Source of the DNA: Parvibaculum indicum
GTDB lineage: Bacteria; Pseudomonadota; Alphaproteobacteria; Parvibaculales; Parvibaculaceae
Assembly: GCF_011762095.1 (NCBI RefSeq)
Contig: NZ_JAASQO010000021.1
Location: 1 to 46,358, forward strand
Length of the DNA stretch: 46,358 bases
Reading direction: 5' to 3'
Below are positions 45,069 through 46,358 of this stretch, piece after piece. Position numbers and translations under genes: made by a program. The notes below the pieces were generated by a model. That model was given only the letters and a program-made list of their open reading frames with translations. It had not been told where the DNA came from and did not search any database. The stretch's first letter is position 1. Every line of letters begins with the position of its first letter.

Positions 45069-46163
45069 ATGACTTACTCGATCAGGGGTTACATGCCGGG
45101 CCGGGCCTTTCGGCTGGCCATGATTGTCACCCTGCTGGCGGTCTTCACCGCCTCCGGCATCGCCCGCGCCGCCGAACCGGTGACCGCGCGCGTCTCTCTC
45201 TTTTCCTGGCCGGGCTATGCCTTCTGGTTCCTCGCCAAGGAAAAGAACCTCGTTCCCGAGGTTAATCTCGACATCCAGATCATCGAGGATCCCTATCAGA
45301 GCTTCGCCCTGATGGCGGCGGGCAAACTCGACGTGACCTCGAGCACCGCCGAATACGCACCGCTCGCCGCCGCCGAGGGCAACCCGGTGCGCATGGTCGC
45401 CTACACCAACCCCTCCTACGGCACGGACAAGATCATCGTCCGTCCCGAGATCGAATCCGCCGAGGATCTCAAGGGCAAGAGCGTCGCCGTGATGGAAGGC
45501 GGCCTCACCCAGATCTATATGGGCATCTGGCTGGAAGAGAACGGCGTCGCCATCGAGGACGTGAAATTCGTCAACCTCATCATGGACAGCGCCATGGCGG
45601 CCATGCTGAGCGGCCAGGTCGCGGGCGGCGAGTTCTGGGAGCCCTATGGCAAGAACGTGCTCGACAATCTGGAAGGCTCCAAGGTGATGGCGACCTCGGC
45701 CACGCCCTACTGGTCGAAGACCGGTCTCCTCGCCGACGCCATGTATATGCGCGAGGGCTTCATCGAGGATCCGAACGGCGCCGCCGCGCTCGCCATGAAG
45801 GCCTATTACGCCGCCGTGGCCTATTGGCGCGCGCACCCCGACGAGTCGAACGAGATCATCGCCAAGGCGCTCGGTTTTTCCGTCGAGGACGTGGAAGCCG
45901 TGATCGGTCCGGACGGCAAGCCGCACAAGGGCGGCATCGTCGTTTATGACTTCGAGGACAGCGCCCGCTTCATGGGCGTCAAGGAGGGCGATCCGGTCCT
46001 GGCCGGCCTCGGCCAGACCCATGGCCAGATCGAGGACCATTTCGACCTTACCGCGAGCTGGTGGGTGAAGTTCGGCCTGATCGACGAGAAACCTCCCTTT
46101 GATGGCGGCGTGTCGCTGAAGCCGATGCAGGCCCTCGCCGCGTCGGGCTTCGCCGCCGACTGA
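45069..46163 (+). CDS. Periplasmic substrate-binding protein of the ABC importer
   Basis: A 364-residue exported protein with a Sec signal peptide (hydrophobic AMIVTLLAVFTASGIARA, cleavage ARA-AE). The mature part is an NMT1/SsuA-like two-lobed binding protein: VSLFSWPGYAFWFLAKEKNL, LMAAGKLDVTSSTAEYAPLA, SAEDLKGKSVAVMEGG and GGEFWEPYGKNVL. AAGGAG sits seven bases before the ATG at 45069, better spaced than the earlier ATG at 45063. It probably delivers an aromatic or heterocyclic anion to the permease, by family analogy only. The ATPase gene may lie beyond the right edge. Confidence 0.93.
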   Translation: MTYSIRGYMPGRAFRLAMIVTLLAVFTASGIARAAEPVTARVSLFSWPGYAFWFLAKEKNLVPEVNLDIQIIEDPYQSFALMAAGKLDVTSSTAEYAPLAAAEGNPVRMVAYTNPSYGTDKIIVRPEIESAEDLKGKSVAVMEGGLTQIYMGIWLEENGVAIEDVKFVNLIMDSAMAAMLSGQVAGGEFWEPYGKNVLDNLEGSKVMATSATPYWSKTGLLADAMYMREGFIEDPNGAAALAMKAYYAAVAYWRAHPDESNEIIAKALGFSVEDVEAVIGPDGKPHKGGIVVYDFEDSARFMGVKEGDPVLAGLGQTHGQIEDHFDLTASWWVKFGLIDEKPPFDGGVSLKPMQALAASGFAAD

Positions 46164-46203
46164 CGAGAACGCCGGCGCGAAACATTGCCGGGGGGCAAAT
46201 GGC

Positions 46204-46255
46204 CGCCCCTCTCGCGGACCTCCGTTTAACGAGCGCGGAGCCCGCGGGAGGGGCG
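46204..46255 (+). terminator. Extended hairpin after the binding-protein gene
   Basis: CGCCCCTC (46204-46211) pairs with GAGGGGCG (46248-46255), and the stem continues inward for six more pairs. TTCCTGTG follows. It begins 40 bases past the stop, suggesting the operon ends here. Confidence 0.6.
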
Positions 46256-46358
46256 TTCCTGTGCTAGAGCGGATTCAAATTATTCCTGATCATATCCTGC
46301 GGCAGCGAAATAGTTTTTACACTCGGTGGGGGTGAAGGCTTGGATTGCGGATGCGATG

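Overview
The window reads as chromosomal DNA of a GC-rich alphaproteobacterium. Coding regions have strongly G/C-biased third positions. Several neighbourhoods are typical of Alphaproteobacteria: hemC-hemD-mic60-hemY facing tsaD-gpsA-YciI-EVE; an SDHAF4 homologue beside htpX and rsmB; rpe-heparinase-purH. Gene content fits Hyphomicrobiales or Parvibaculum-like bacteria, but I cannot name a genus. There is no prophage, insertion sequence, integrase or CRISPR array. Almost everything looks like core or slowly varying chromosome with a few accessory pieces.

Layout. 0.3-4.4 kb (minus strand): a MarR-type regulator, a HerA-like ATPase overlapping a soluble histidine kinase, and a P-II signalling protein carrying an N-terminal ribbon-helix-helix DNA-binding domain. 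4.5-5.1 kb: a very small protein with three Tyr-Arg-Gly repeats behind a consensus promoter, then tRNA-Thr(CGT). 5.2-11.2 kb (minus): a haem/membrane operon, hemC-hemD-mic60-hemY plus an alpha/beta hydrolase. 11.3-16.1 kb: tsaD, then two tiny membrane-protein genes and a TetR regulator on the minus strand, then gpsA, a YciI protein, an EVE protein and a Rieske ferredoxin. 16.2-17.6 kb (minus): a Doc toxin-antitoxin pair and a creatininase-family hydrolase. 17.7-22.4 kb: an acetyltransferase, a class III CoA-transferase, a sulfotransferase gene broken by a 23-bp tandem duplication, and acetyl-CoA synthetase. 22.5-24.2 kb: a hypothetical gene and a lower-GC VapBC45-like toxin-antitoxin pair. 24.2-27.5 kb: an extensin-like protein, the SDH assembly factor, htpX and rsmB. 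27.6-34.2 kb: a gene remnant, a family 9 glycosyltransferase, rpe, a heparinase II/III protein, a thioesterase, purH and a YbjQ protein. 34.3-39.9 kb (minus): two tandem UMF1/Atg22-like transporters, a YchJ protein, a GT87 membrane glycosyltransferase and ExoD. 40.0-46.2 kb: acyl-CoA dehydrogenase, a SYLF lipid-binding protein, and a four-gene operon of an unknown protein, a 2-oxoglutarate/Fe(II) oxygenase, an ABC permease and a periplasmic binding protein.

The most unusual items are: (i) the ribbon-helix-helix/P-II fusion, which would place a 2-oxoglutarate/ATP sensor on a DNA-binding domain; (ii) a TetR regulator whose TGAACG-type half-sites recur upstream of two adjacent 35- and 42-residue membrane proteins; (iii) the sulfotransferase whose frame is restored exactly by removing one 23-bp repeat copy; (iv) the three-YRG micro-protein; (v) the oxygenase/importer operon, which lacks its ATPase in the window. 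All functional statements rest on reading motifs by eye; no database search was run.
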